Translations under genes and position numbers: made by a program
Notes under the pieces: model-generated
What the model saw: only the letters and a program-made list of their open reading frames with translations
Databases searched by the model: none
Told to the model about the DNA's origin: nothing
Shown here: positions 1 to 13,073 of the stretch, in pieces
How positions within the stretch are numbered: position 1 is the first letter of the stretch
How the letters are laid out: every line of letters begins with the position of its first letter
Source: Dirofilaria immitis
Lineage: Eukaryota; Nematoda; Chromadorea; Rhabditida; Onchocercidae
Direction of reading: 5' to 3'
Length of the DNA: 64,000 nucleotides
NCBI GenBank assembly: GCA_024305405.1
Contig: JAKNDB010000105.1
Span: 434,001-498,000 of the forward strand

Positions 1-163
1 GCCGAGCAACAGTGGATTAAAAATTTATCCAACTGTATTGAAGAATGATCTAATTCTATAAAAATAATAAAGGAATGTTCTTCAGCTTTTGAATAATAAG
101 TTCTCATAAAATATCAAATGACAGCAACACCAAGTAATTTTCTTAAGCAAAATACAATGTTTG

Positions 164-1910
164 TCACGAGTCTCTTTGGTTTTCACGTTTCAAGCTGTAA
201 TAAGGATGTTTACGAATTCGAGGTGATTCATCCTCAGTGGAAAAGCTTTCAATGATGTAATCTCGGTTCTTTTGACAAGCTGGTCCACACATGCGTGAAC
301 CACACTTTTCACATGGATAATGACAGCCTAAATATACATACCTAGAAATTCTAATTTGAGATATAAGCCAAACCCTTCATAAAAATAATTGAAAGATAAA
401 AGCCAACACTAATAACACTATTTTTTACCACTTTTTTCACTGTTAGAAACATCTTAAAATAATGCAAAAATCGCTATTCCTGCATCGCACTTTCGACTTT
501 AATTCAAGCTTGAAACTCAATCTTAAATTTGAAAACTTGAAAATATTTATTTACCAGGGCAAGATATTCGCAAACAATCGCATAATTTGACAGAATGACC
601 ATCGGCTTTAATGAAGTAACCTTCCTCATCATGATGTGGAATATAATCGGTCGTTCGATCGACAGATATTATTACTAGAATTAAAATAGAAATATTCTCA
701 TTAATAATTAAATTTGCAGAAATAACGGAAAAGAGAGAAAATAATTTCATCCTCGCAAATTCGAAGCACATATGGCAATAATACTCTTGAGAAAATATAA
801 TGAAAGTAACCTATCGAAAATCATAAAGCATACTTTTCCGATGTCTTGCAGACCGACGAATTCCTTGCCTGCTATACAAAGCTTCTTCCGTGGAAACTGC
901 AACCGCTTCTCCAGGATTGATAAATCTGAGATTCCTCAACTCTCGATGCATTTGAGATTGTGATAAATTTCCTGAAAATAACGTCCTCCGGAAGAATGAA
1001 GCTATCAGTAATCATATCTTCTCACACCGTTATGTATGCTTCAGCATATTGAAATAAATCAGTTCAAAAAGCAAACAAAAATCCATGCGTTAACAGAACC
1101 GACAGAAAGTGAAATCAAAAATCGGACGAGACACATTGTCTCATCTATTGGACTATTTGTTACAACAATACATCAAATTTTCTACATTGAACAATATTTT
1201 TCGTTGGAAAAGAAAGATGTGCAAAACGATCAAAAGGGCGATAACAGAACGAGTCAGGTAAAACCTGTTCGATATGAAACAAAGATACCTATCACTAGAT
1301 TTGAAAGAGCTAATCCAGTCGAAAAAGAACATTTTCGTTGACCACAAACTTCATCCTTTTCCCCGATCTTATTCATAACTGATAATCGAAATGAATCTAA
1401 AGAGTTGCAAGTAGTAGTGACAACACATATTTTCACTATTGCAATTTGATGGATCAAAAAATCATATCCATTCAAAAGGAGTACAAGTGTTTATGTAAAG
1501 CAAACTCATTATGCAAGCGATTTGCTCAATATCTCAATTATCTTTAGATGACATTAGCCTTCCAATAAGATATCGTAACTTACATTCTATTGGCAGGTAG
1601 AAATTAGTTTTAAGTTAAAGAAATGAAATAAATAAAATAAATTTTATCCTATCTACCATCCATATCTCGTCTTCATTTCCATCTAATCTTATCGTAACTA
1701 TCCGATCTATCCGAGACCAAACAACACCTCTGCCCCAAAAAGATAATTGATAGTGGCCTCCTCTGCTCGTTAATACGCGGAAAATTTCCACCTTAGCGAC
1801 TTTAGATGTAAGAGATGAAAAGTACAACTACCATGATATACAAATTCAGATTTAGATAAAAGCTGTAGATCTCTTTCGGAAAGTTGGTGCTCAATTGGCG
1901 CGGACCAGTC
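164..1910 (-). CDS. arle-14: ARL14EP-like protein with ARF7EP_C cysteine-rich domain
   Basis: Exons read on the minus strand: 971-834, 674-555 and 327-164, with a likely upstream exon about 1910-1832. Phases agree at every junction (G/GA, A/TA, G/GC). The C-terminal half has the cysteine signature of the ARF7 effector C-terminal domain: CDCLRISCPGCHYPCEKCG, then CGPAC and a charged tail ending QRDS before the TGA at 166-164. Family knowledge: human ARL14EP has been linked to ARL14/myosin and to SETDB1-ATF7IP chromatin complexes, and C. elegans ARLE-14 works with the H3K9 methyltransferase MET-2. Upstream residues include the basic stretch GIRRSARHRK. The 1832 exon (DWSAPIEHQLSERDLQLL) joins in phase, but I find no start codon or acceptor for it, so the N-terminus is unresolved. 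Reading straight through from 750 gives a false signal-peptide-like start; the tttaattctag acceptor at about 675 is preferred. Confidence 0.8.
1045..1257 (+). other. possible isolated exon inside the ARL14EP-like gene's first intron
   Basis: A 71-codon phase 0/0 open stretch lies between a gcttcag acceptor and a CAG|gtaaaa donor. The sequence is polar and charged, with no domain I recognise. It lies opposite the intron between the first two exons of the minus-strand ARL14EP-like gene. I found no convincing partner exons, so it may be chance. Confidence 0.2.
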
Positions 1911-2017
1911 GAGAGGAGAGAATCAGGAACTAAATAGTTTTTGTGAGAAGCATTGTTTGAAATTCCTTATTTCATCTTGAAATTGTAGTGAAAAGAAATA
2001 ATACTTTTGCATTCTTA

Positions 2018-2194
2018 ATGCATCAGATTCAGAATCAAATCAAAAAAGTCATATATGCTAAGAATCCTTCTGAACAAGCAGTTTCGTGGAATTCGATTAT
2101 ATCGCTCCCTGAAGAATGTGATATTACACATTTATTATTATCGTTACTAATTATTGTTATCACATATGTGGCATTACTTTATTTTTCAAAATAG
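2018..2194 (+). CDS. small putative tail-anchored protein (58 aa)
   Basis: An ATG-initiated open frame of 58 codons. The first ~35 residues are polar (starts MHQIQNQIKKVIYAK), and the last ~20 form one hydrophobic segment (HLLLSLLIIVITYVALLYF) followed by SK and a TAG stop. That is the shape of a tail-anchored membrane protein. A tgtag acceptor at 1983-1987 means this could be a last exon or the first exon after trans-splicing. It lies head-to-head with the minus-strand ARL14EP-like gene. I do not recognise a family; small AT-rich hydrophobic frames arise by chance, so confidence is modest. Confidence 0.35.
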   Translation: MHQIQNQIKKVIYAKNPSEQAVSWNSIISLPEECDITHLLLSLLIIVITYVALLYFSK

Positions 2195-2312
2195 CTTTAA
2201 ATAAGAAATGTAATTGAAGTTAAGCATAGAAATGTGTATTAATTGAATGGTCATAGATAGTTGGACATTGGTCAGATCTGCTAAGAATGTTACGATTCGA
2301 TGTAATAAGAGG

Positions 2313-2372
2313 AATAAAGAGAGAGAAAGAGAAAAGAGAGAGGGAGAGAAAGGAGAAAGAGAGAGAGAAACT
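2313..2372. repeat. GA-rich purine tract
   Basis: About 60 bases of almost pure G/A (GAGAGAAAGAGAAAAGAGAG-type) on the plus strand. It lies between two candidate genes and shows no coding potential. Confidence 0.85.
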
Positions 2373-2999
2373 GAAATTATGAAATGAAAGCAACGAATCG
2401 GTTTAATCTGATGGTTATTCCTCTCATGATGGCTATCTTGATGAGCTCATGAATAGGTAGTTGTTAAACCCATCCAAAGCTCTCTCTTACTTCATTTTCT
2501 ATAAAATTAATATACCACTTCGGCTATCGATAGTGTGCTTTAAGTTATCTGTTGATAATGTGCTTTAGCTGAACGAAACGGCAAATTAGTAATTGCATAA
2601 GCAATTTGTTAAAATTAAGAAGAAATTCGAAGTTGATGGAAGAAAAGTATGATTCATCCCATCTAAAAACAGGTAATTTTTGCTCTGCTAATTAGAATAA
2701 TTTACTGTGCATGCTGCCGTGATCCGAATCCTGTTGTTGTCGTTTTCTTCCAAAAGAAAAAAAAATTACTTTGCGGTCGACAATTGCTATATTTCATCTT
2801 TTCCTTCTATCTATTCACCCATTTTTAACAATTTTTCCGTACCCCTGTCTCCTATCCCTTCCCACCATCTCACCTCCTTCTATGAATATTCAAGTTTGTA
2901 AGGATTTTGTTGGGATGTATTCGAGATCAAATTCTGAATTGACAAAACTTTAATCATAATATCCAGACGGAAGGGCGCATGAAATGTCCACATCACTAC

Positions 3000-3038
3000 T
3001 ATTATCATCATCATCATCATCTTCATCATCATCAATCC
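3000..3038. repeat. CAT/ATC trinucleotide tract
   Basis: Imperfect run of ATC/TTC/ATC triplets about 110 bases upstream of the start of the secreted-protein gene. It creates a spurious His-rich frame. Confidence 0.8.
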
Positions 3039-3140
3039 GGTACTGCTCTGCCAACCCCTTCGTTCCTTCAAATCCTTCCTAAAATCCATCCTCCAACCTG
3101 CCAGCGAAAACCATTTTGGCTGATAAGTGAAGTGTGCGGA

Positions 3141-5623
3141 ATGCCGTCATTATTCGTCACCAATGTTTTCCTATTCTTCATGTCAATTTTATTCAGATCT
3201 TCCAATGCTCAGGTTATATTTCTCGATATATTATTGTATTATTTGAATGGAATCGTTATCCTTTCTCCTCCTGATTCCTATCCTTCCATTATATCCTCTC
3301 ACTTTCACACATCTTTAATATTACTATAACAAACACAAAATAAACGCCGATTCATCTACGAAATATTGAGCGTTTATGTTATCTGTAAGGTCAAATTATG
3401 TGAAAGAGAATTATCTAAATAATTTAAGTTATTCATGGGAAGATTCTGTGGATTCTGTTTATTATTCGAGATACCAGTCAACCTATAAAATCAGAAATCG
3501 ATTATTACATTATTTCCTAAGTGGGAATTTCGCAGTTCGTGAGCAGATATAAAAATACTTTAATGAAATTTCGGAGTTTGTATTTGAATTCGTGTCAAGC
3601 TTGTTCAAGATGACAAATTTGTTTGTTACTGTACCTATGAAGGACACAACAATTAGACAGTAAATACTATTCAAAGTATAGTTTTCCTTATACATCATCT
3701 GTTTCATGAATGCATCAAAATAATAAAATAATTCTATAGGATAACCTCCCTTACCACAAATGATATGTAAGCTTCTTTGCAGAGCAATAATGGCATTCCA
3801 TTTCTGAATTTATTGTCAGATGACAATATCGGACGTTTAACACAAATGGCCACAGAAATTGTTGCTTCGGCTGCTAAACATTCCGCCGCAGCCAATATAG
3901 AATCATTGTATCATTTGTTTTTTATCAAACCAATTTTAAATATCTCTAAATAATTATTCTCTAAATTCAAATCTATTATCTAATTTAACTTAAACAATTC
4001 TAATTGAAACAATATATTTAAGAAAGAGAGAAGGAGAAAAAGTTGCAATCTTATTGTGAGAAAGGTATTCTATGCGAAAATATAAATACTATGTTTAGAA
4101 CAAGGCCTGGTCATCCCGAACCGGGACCGATATCGCTTAATTCTCGACCATCAGAAATGATTGGCCAGTCTATAACAAATGCTATTTCACCAACTATTAT
4201 TAAACTCGCTGAAATTTCTACGATTGAAAATCGTGGTCTAATGTCAAGACAACAACAAAGGAATACTTATGGCGTTGGAGCAAATAATGGTACTAAATCA
4301 TTGATGGACATTGCAGGGTCATTTTAGGGACTTCAAGGCCTGATGAATCACATACATTTTTGGATCGAAAACACAGACGTATACGAAAGATGCAGATATC
4401 AATTTATTACCAACCATTCGGCAGTTAGCACCTGGTGCGAATAGCAATTTTGGTATACCAAAGGGTGAAGGTTCGTCAGTGTTGCATTCTTAATTGTTTA
4501 CCAATAGATTTTTTGTTAGCTGACTAAGACAAAGTGCCGTCCGTATAAGTGTTTATTTATTCAGAACAGCTTATTTAATTTTGTTAAATTAAACCGTCTG
4601 TGGTCGTTTATAAATTGTTCGATCTTCTTAAATCTTAGGTCTTCGATTTCCAATTAATGTTTTTAAAAAAGTTTTTTAAAATGATACTTTTGATATATTT
4701 TAAAATATTTTAAATAGTCAAAATTGATTCATCAAATAGAAAATAAAAGAAATTTGTTACATATTTATAAACAAGTTCAAATCACTACAGGATGTCTACC
4801 ATTCTTGAGCGAATTCATGCGAATAGCGTATGGCAATTGCGTGAAAGTAGCAGATGAAAAAACGTGGGATCTTTGGGGTAATCAAATTACCAACGTTCTT
4901 TTCGGTGGTAAAATTGATTTCATCGGCGCTACGTGAGTGTGCAGATATGTTAATTGCGCAAATATTCAAATCTTCCACTTAAACAAAACGATCAACTCGT
5001 TGGGTGAATCTCATTGTGGATCACGCAAACTTGTTGATTGCTTTTTGCTACATGTTGATAACATATCAAAGAGAATCCTATCCATTTATCGGTGATAGTA
5101 TGATTATTTATAAACCATTGCAGTTATAACTTCTGGGAGCCATCATATGGAAAAAAGCGGTCCTTTGTTAATTTTATCATATTGCGACAATTTTCGCTAA
5201 TTTTCTTAAACATTGATGATTTTCAACTTTGATTTCCAGGAAAGAAACATGTAAACGAGGTGCGGAACGGCAATACTGTGGTCAATTGAGAAAGGTGATC
5301 AGCGAGTGTGATATTTTGGGATCGTTACAAGTTGGCATGGAAATGCAAAGGGCAATTCAACGGTGCGAAGAATTTTCGGGTGTCATTGATCAGGTATTCA
5401 ATAATCCTGTTTTTCTTCTACTCTGTGGTATATTATCCCAGCAAAGCACACGTAACCTATAAAATTTTCATTGCGGGCGGAACGGGCTTCTGTTCATTTT
5501 ATATATGGCATTTCTTTTTATAATCCTTTTTCTTTTCAGAATCCAGTGCAAGTACTCAATCAAGTGAATAGTATTATCGGTGGTGAATTTGCTCAAGGAT
5601 TTTTGCATAAATTTCTTGGTTAA
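3141..5623 (+). CDS. unrecognised secreted cysteine-containing protein
   Basis: Exon 1 (3141-3212) encodes a clear signal peptide: MPSLFVTNVFLFFMSILFRS, then SNAQ, ending in a CAG|gttata donor. Exon 2 (3783-3907) begins SNNGIPFLNLLSDDNIGRL. Further exons lie at about 4027-4273/4325, 4377-4464, 4791-4932 (CLPFLSEFMRIAYGNC), 5240-5393 (ETCKRGAERQYCGQLRK, then ECDILG and IQRCEEF) and 5540-5623, ending HKFLG. Phases match for the last four exons; the end of the third exon is unclear, because the frame meets a TAG at 4325. The mature C-terminal half carries about six cysteines in mostly alpha-helical-looking sequence, suggesting a small disulfide-bonded extracellular domain. I do not recognise the family. 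Likely secreted; function unknown. Confidence 0.65.
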
Positions 5624-8600
5624 TTATACTTATTTGTGTGCTCAGTGATCTCATTCACCATTTTTTAACTTTCTAAACTTAATTTTGTACAAATTAGCTT
5701 TTCGTGAGTGAGAAGCAAATCCATATAGCCGTAATTATTATGTTAATTCCCTTTATAAAATTTCTTTTCATTATTTCTCCATTATGATCGGTTAAAAAAA
5801 AAGACTGCGTAATTGTTGAAAAAGTCAATTCAAACTTCGTTTATCACTTATCATTTCCAACGTCATCCGCGACTCGATTAAGTGATATTTGACATGAAAT
5901 TTATTACTAAAATTTAAAATTTCCATATAACATAAAAAAAAACATGAAATAGTACAATAAATAACAGTATCGCATATTTATACATGTATAATTGTTCGGT
6001 TAAAAATTCTCAATTTGGGGTCAGGATATACAAAAGATTTGGAGCACAATAACATCTAATTTGATATATAATAAAATAGAAAATGTGAAATGTCAAATTT
6101 TATTTGCTGGAAAAATTTAAAGAACTGTTAAAATTTTAATTAAATCGAGTAGCATTTTACGCCAATTAAATGAGAAGGAAATAGTGCATAGTAATATCGT
6201 TGACCAAAACGAATAATACGATTAGATATTAAATGATAGAACTATATGTGTCATAGGATTAATACCAAATTAATGGCCCAAACAGAAGTTGAGGAATGAA
6301 GTGAGACGACAAATTTCATACAAAAATGCCATTGAATATATCTAATTCAAGCAATTTCACCTCTAGAAGAAATAAATCATCAGCTCGATATGAATCTACT
6401 TTTTTTTTCAGTCATTCGGTAAAGATAGTCTAAGAAATGACACACTGGAAAATATCTCGACTCTTACTGCTTCATTTAAGAATGAAAAAATAATCAATGG
6501 AAGGAGGATGGTTTCAATTACTTTAGCCTAATCTTACTGCTTTTATTAGTGAGGAAGTAACATATTGGAATTCAATGGCCAAGAAGTTAAATCGATATAA
6601 GTCCATATCGATTGAAATTGTTGAAAGGCAATTGTTTTGCTACGGAAATGTTGCCTTGTTATATCATTGTAGGCAGTGGTTGAATGCTTTACATCATTCA
6701 TTCGTCAGCACTGCTCTGTAACTTTCAACATAATATCGTTAGTCTATGCTAAACAGCAGATTTAATTCATGCTTGCAAATATGCAGACATTTGCATGTTG
6801 GTCTAAACTAGCTTTTGACTATTTCCATGTTCATGACAAGTTCTTCTTTTGCTTCAAATCATTTTTTGTAACCATTTTAATTTTCATTTTACTTCAAATT
6901 TTCTCCATCTTTTTTCAACAGAATATTAGTAGTTGCTGATTTGCTATTACTTTTAAGTGTTTTTTTCTTGTATTATGATTTTTATAATATTTTAATTAAT
7001 ATCTTATATTTACTGCTATTTTAGTTTATGCTCACTACTATTTCGATTAATCTTTTAGTGCTATTTTAATGTTTTTTTTACTATTTTATTTTAACTCACT
7101 GCTATATTAATTATTACTTTTTCTTATTATCATAACACTGCAATGATTTCTATCATTATTTATCTTCCTATATAAATAATCTTACGTAAGATAGCTATGA
7201 TAGCAAAGTGTTATTAATCAAAAAAGAAGCAATTTCCTAAAAATATACAAAGTTGGAGATAAATAATTCCATTGCCAACAATGAATGAGTGATATCGTTC
7301 GTATGTATCTATTTCAGATTCCTTTTAATAGAATATAAAGTATCATTGCTAATAGCAACTAATTAAAATATCATTATGTACACCAGTGAATTATGCAGTT
7401 TCTTTTCTGCATGTGTAATTCGTTTGGAAATAATTTCATTCATTTTCATTTATTATTTATCGACATCTATTGTAAAAAAACACTTTCATAAACAAATTCC
7501 ATTTTAAAAACTGACCTGATCCAAGAGATGATGGATTCTGCAAACGTCACATCAATCACTGAACTGTGCAATAAATAAGCGAAGAAGAAAGAAGTGATAA
7601 TTTGTTGAAAGAAAAAAAAAGGTAAACAAAGCTACATTTTAAACATTTCTCATTTGCTATGTATAGAGTGAGAAAAAAAGTGCAACCTTTTTGCGTGGGA
7701 ATGTAAAATACATCAATGATTTTTGAGGCAAACGTTGAAATTGAGATGTTGAAATGTTGAGTGCCAATTATCGGCTTTTTCCGACGACATCATATCGTTA
7801 TTGAACAGCGAAGGCAAAAAGGAAGATAGAATAAAAAGGTTAATGTGAAAAGAAGAATTTCAACGTCATTTCAGATAAAAATATGTTCAGTTAGTTATTC
7901 GCTGTCCATTTCAGATTTTTGTCCTTCTTTTGATTTCATTGCTGTATTTTGATTAAGCAAGGATTATTTCCATTTGATTTGAAGTTTTACTTTTTCTCAT
8001 AGTGGTATTTCGAGAAATTTCCTGGATCTACTAATTAAGGCATTGCCATAATACTGTTGAATAGCTGAGAGCAAGTGGTCTAAACCATTAACTGTTAGAT
8101 CAATTGTTTGGATAATTGAAATAAATGATTCAACAATTGTCACATCATTGAATCGTGATATTTTATATTTGATAACTGTTGAGAAGTGTATGGTGATCGT
8201 GATATTTAATGTTTATTAATATTACCTCTAATAGATTTATTGCTCAAAATTAACTATTAAAATAGACGTGATTTTGTTTACTCAGAGCACAACAAATAAT
8301 CGATTTCATTTTGCTAATCTTTTTCATTTCAAATTTTTTGATTTGTATTAATTTTTGTGCAGCAGTTTATCTACTCATAGTTATGTCTTTTTTCACATGA
8401 AATTTCCATGATGAATATCGATTGATTAATTATTGAAATCCATATCTCTGAAAACGAGATCTCGCATCTGTTCCTTTCAGCGAACAATTTCGCATCTGTT
8501 CCTCTTATAGTGAATGACTTGTTTTCAAAAATTTTTTAAACTCAAATCTGCTTTGAAAGAAAAAACCTATAGAAAAATACTTTTAAATTTATTGCGTTTT

Positions 8601-11246
8601 TTCCTTTATTTTTTATCGAGTCGATGATATTTTTTCCTTTATTTTTATCAAGTCGATCATATATTTCTAATTAGGAGAATCAATGGATGAAGTTAGCACC
8701 AATTGTTTCTCGTGAAGTTTTTGATGTGCTCTATAGTCTTCAGAAACATCATCGACTCGATAAAAAATAAATGCATACATCCGCAAGAAAAGGCCATAAA
8801 AATATTCTGCAGGAATAGTTGAGTTGAATCATCAGAGTGGATTCACAACATCTAATCTTATCATTTTCCTCTCTCAGAGTTTTTAATTTTTATCATTATT
8901 TCTTGTACAAGCCCATGATATTTCCTCCTATTGTTAGATGTAGTGTAACTGCTTTGCACTCATTATCTCAATTGATTTCATGAATATCAAGATTGGAAAT
9001 GATGTAATTTATAAGATCATAGTAATATTAGCTCTTTTTATATTTAAATGACAGAATTTTTTAAATTATTGCCATCACTGTTAAAATTCTAATAAGAATT
9101 GAACCTTTTAAAACAAAAATAATTGTCATAACTTATTCATTGTTATTCTGGAACAAGAAAAAGTGATATACCTACTGACAGGATACCATATATGAAAATA
9201 TATATTATTCTAAATTCAACGAATCAATTTATCATTCACAGATAATATAGATAACAATCATATCTTCTCCATTCTTTTTTTTCGCTCTCATTTCTTTCAT
9301 TTTCGATTGCTTTAATTGGTAAGAAAATATGATTTAGTGGTATAATAACAAATTTTTAAAAATTTAAGTTCTTATTCTCACCATTTGACAATCCTATTCT
9401 ATATATTATATGTTTTACCTATGGGAATTCTGAGCAGAAAGAGTAATTGTGTTGGATTTGAATTAAATTTCAAATGGTTTGACATCTCACCTGTTTCTAC
9501 TTCTCAAACAAATTAGTTACAACATTTCTTTCTTACCCGACTTTGTTGTTAAATGACAAGCAGCGAGTGATATGTACATATCACTTTTCCGTCTTTATTT
9601 CTTATTCATCAAGAGCGTAATTTCTCTGTAAATTTTATTAAATAATTTCAATCTTGTCTTAATCCTTTCAACGAATGCCCATAAGTACTTAGTCATTGAT
9701 AATTATTCATAAATAAGCTTAATCTAAAAGTCCTAATTTAAACTTTAACATGAAGTGATGATAGGTTCCTATTTATTCGATCGGATCTCTTGCTATGACT
9801 TCTTTGCTTGGCTTTATTTTTGTGCTCTTTAAGTTTTCGCTTCATTATATATTATATTCTATTGCCGGATTATTTAAAAATATTTTTATGATTTATTAAG
9901 ATTCCTAAAAATGATGGTAAACGATGAAATCCAGGAATAATTCCAGCCTTCATTTTCAAAACCAACATTTTTTAATCATTTGATGATAGCCACAAATTAT
10001 AGTATTTTATCTTGAAAACATTACCTATTCATCAGTGAATTTCAAGTTTCAGTCAAATATTCAGAAGCAACAGTTGAAGGATAAGAGAACAATTAGACAT
10101 TTCTCAAATGAATTCAAGGATCATTTCATAGTTTATTATTGATTTTCAACTGTAATTTTCTATAACACATTCAGTTTAGAAATTTTTCAAAGAAAACAAC
10201 AACAAATATTATTTCTCGCTATAAAGATAGAACATGGCGAAAAGTCCAACTGATACTATTTTTTAAAGCCTCTTTATTTTAACTCATATATGTCAATAAA
10301 ACTTTAAACTTTTTGTTATTGGCCTATCTCTCAATGTTTTGTTTTTATTTGATTGGAGAATCGCCGAGAACAATCTCTGAAGTTTACCCAAAGCAGCGGA
10401 TCCATCTCATTCTTAAGTACTCTTTACTCTCAATGAACTTTTTTAAATCTGATATTACTTTCAGCTTATTTACTTCAAGTAAATATGCAATAATAATGAC
10501 AAGTTTTATTTCACTATAAAGATGAGCGATTAGTTTAATGTTGGCAGGCGTTTCAACAAAACAGCTGGATATTCTCACATATCTCGCCTTCATACTGTAT
10601 CGCAAATTAGTGCCAAAATCGTTTTTCAATAAATCCTTCACACTTTTTTCCTATATATGTCATTATTTGGGCATTTTACATTAATATAATTATGAAATGT
10701 TTTCATAGTGATAATAACATTAATAATTTGAAGAAGTGTAACCAGTGCTATTCTATGTAGTATTTTCTCTGAAATAACTTCTAATACAATTTCAGTACAA
10801 CTTTTGTCTGAGCAATAAGCGTAATTTAGTTCTGTTCCGTTGTTCTTGACAAACATGTTAAAATAGTTCACTCTTAACTTTTATTTTTCAGAAATCATTA
10901 AAAATTAAATGTAAAATTTAGTTGATTCGAACTGTATATTTTTCTGCAGCATTGTAGATAATAACTGATACATGATATTCTTTTGCATACTTTACTTATG
11001 GGTTACTATAATATATAAGATCTGTTTTGAAATTATACGAATTCATTTATGTCCTTTTTGTTTAGTTATGAATAAAAAACTAAAGATTTATGGATTTTGT
11101 TGTGTTGACACGAAAATGTTTTTAATTCAATTTAGGTGAAATTCACTTTCAGATTATTGAATATATGCAAATTTTAGTAGCTAGACATCATTCAGACATC
11201 TGAATTTCGCTGACTTTAATCTTATGGGAGAATTAATTGGGAACGG
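5624..11246. other. gene-poor AT-rich spacer (5.6 kb)
   Basis: No conserved coding stretch, RNA gene or intact mobile element is apparent. Short open frames (for example 10313-10519 plus, and 10384-10871 minus) lack start context, splice signals and recognisable protein features. The only structure I note is a short direct and inverted repeat at 8597-8771. The window never gains coding-like GC here. Confidence 0.6.
8597..8771. repeat. direct repeat plus 24-nt inverted repeat
   Basis: Two adjacent ~32-nt copies (8597-8629 and 8630-8661) share ttttttccttta...tcgagtcgatgata. The segment 8605-8628 is an exact reverse complement of 8748-8771, giving a hairpin with a loop of about 120 nt. It could be the remnant of a small inverted-repeat element; there is no gene here. 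Confidence 0.7.
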
Positions 11247-13073
11247 ATGGACAATGAAACGATCTTTGCGCATAAGGAAAAAATCGCTATCACTGAAAAC
11301 AGTATTGCTACTGTAGCAGCAGTGATAACTGATAACTGGTCTCAGGAGAAATGGAATGATGAAATCATCAAGTTTTTGAAAATTCGACTAGTAACAGTAT
11401 TAATGATATTAATGCTACACCAACAACAACTTTCACAAATTCAACAATTCAAAATTATTTCAATATAATTAGTGGTTGGAATATTTTTGGTATGAATTTA
11501 ATTTTTATATATATCAGAAAATTATTTTTGTTTTAAATTTTTCCAGCAATCGTTATCAATTTCTTATAAAATCCACTACTGATCAATCATGAAATCAACA
11601 AAGAATTTATATTGGCTTAGTATATAATAATCATTTTGTGCTTATTCAAAATGAAAATATTATTTTCTGCTTTTTCATAATATTTCTTTTCTGTTTACTT
11701 TTTCGTCGACCAATTTTTCAATTTATCCTCTTCGTTTTTATACTTCTCTAGATAAAAATTTTAACTTTTTTTTTCAAAATTTTTCTATCATAGACATCGA
11801 TTGTTCATTTATTATTGCATATGTTCTATAGCCTCGTAATTTATTCACTAATGATCATTGAAATTATTCTAGTAGATCTATGTTCTTCTCTATTTCAAGA
11901 ACTAATGAGTTGAGTTGACATATATCATAAAATTGTAAAGAAAATTTAAATTGCTTTTATTCAATTTAACTTAATTTACCTAATTTTCTATACTGTTTAA
12001 TTCTTGCTTATTTGTAGAAGAAATTCCATGGCTTATCTGGATAATCACTACTGCTACGTTACTGGTTATCATTATTTTAATCATTATTCTTACTTACCTG
12101 GTACTAAGCAAGAAGTGAGTTTTTATTTAAATCTGTTAATTTGTGTGACTTCTCACTTCTCGTTTCAGTGTTACAATTTTCCATTAATCGATAATTTAAT
12201 ATAGACTTCTCACTGTAACTGTGTCTTTATATATTCAAAATATCAAATTCTGATTATCAGTAAAAAGACCAGGAGAAACAATGGGAGTGATCAACGATTC
12301 TCTGATTCCTTTGATAACATATCACAATTTATGTGGCCTAGGTTAGTTGTTACTGCATTAGCAGCTTCATATAATTGTTTTATGATTATGATAAAAGAAT
12401 AAATTTAAACTAAAGTTTTCACCTTTAAACAATGTGTAGGATATGAAATATTAAACAATTCAATTTCATGACACTTTGGACACTGAAAAATGCAGGTGGA
12501 TGTCATGCTGTCCGAAGTCGATTTTTGATAGACAAGAGGATCTTCGAATGATGCGTCAGAATTCGGCAAGCAACTTAGATCCATATCGAAGACCACCATT
12601 ATCTCCTGTCAACCATAAAGATCTCTGTGGTTTGTTACAATGATATCTTTTCAAATACTAGGCAGTTCAATTTCATGATAATTTAAGCATTGAAAAAATA
12701 CATCTGCTTCTTTATCTTTTGAAGTAATATTATCATAAACATTGTATATTAGCAAGAAAGAATTTATGCCACTATAACAAAGTGATTTCTTTAATTTGAA
12801 ATAAACGTAAAGGAGGTTTCAGAAGACGAATATCACAGCAACTTTTTGCTTTCTCAACGTTTAGAATCATTGAAAACAGAGTATTCATATTTAAATGCTT
12901 TGACGAGAAAAGCGGAAAATATGTCGATGCTGATTGATGCTCATGATAGAAATGGCAATAATTTATTTGGAATCAATATGACGGGTATTCGGGAAATACC
13001 AGTAATGTCAATACAAAATGGTCGAAGACGCCCGCTCCCAGTGTCATCTCCTAGTTGTTTCAATCATTTATAA
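11247..13073 (+). CDS. unrecognised single-pass membrane protein, six exons
   Basis: Exons 11247-11338, 11392-11489, 12018-12114, 12261-12341, 12496-12629 and 12823-13073 are all phase-consistent and total 251 codons including the stop. The product has an N-terminal region of ~60 residues rich in Asn/Thr with N-glycosylation sequons (NAT, NST). One strongly hydrophobic helix follows (WLIWIITTATLLVIIILIII), then a ~150-residue basic/polar tail including CCPKSIF, SNLDPYRRPPLSPVNH and NGRRRPLPVSSPS. No signal peptide is visible, so an N-out/C-in (type III-like) orientation with a cytoplasmic tail is inferred from the sequons and the basic residues after the helix. The first exon and the 53-nt first intron are the weakest part; the remaining five exons are firm. 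Family not recognised. Confidence 0.65.

Noticed and set aside
555..750. Signal-peptide-like start MKLFSLFSVISANLI for the ARL14EP-like gene, making it a secreted protein
   Set aside because: A tttaattctag acceptor at about 675 joins in phase to the upstream exon 971-834, and the domain is intracellular in its family; the hydrophobic run is intron sequence.
2979..3329. His-rich open frame before the secreted-protein gene
   Set aside because: The His run is the CAT triplet tract, and the frame reads through the better-supported signal-peptide exon at 3141 in another context.
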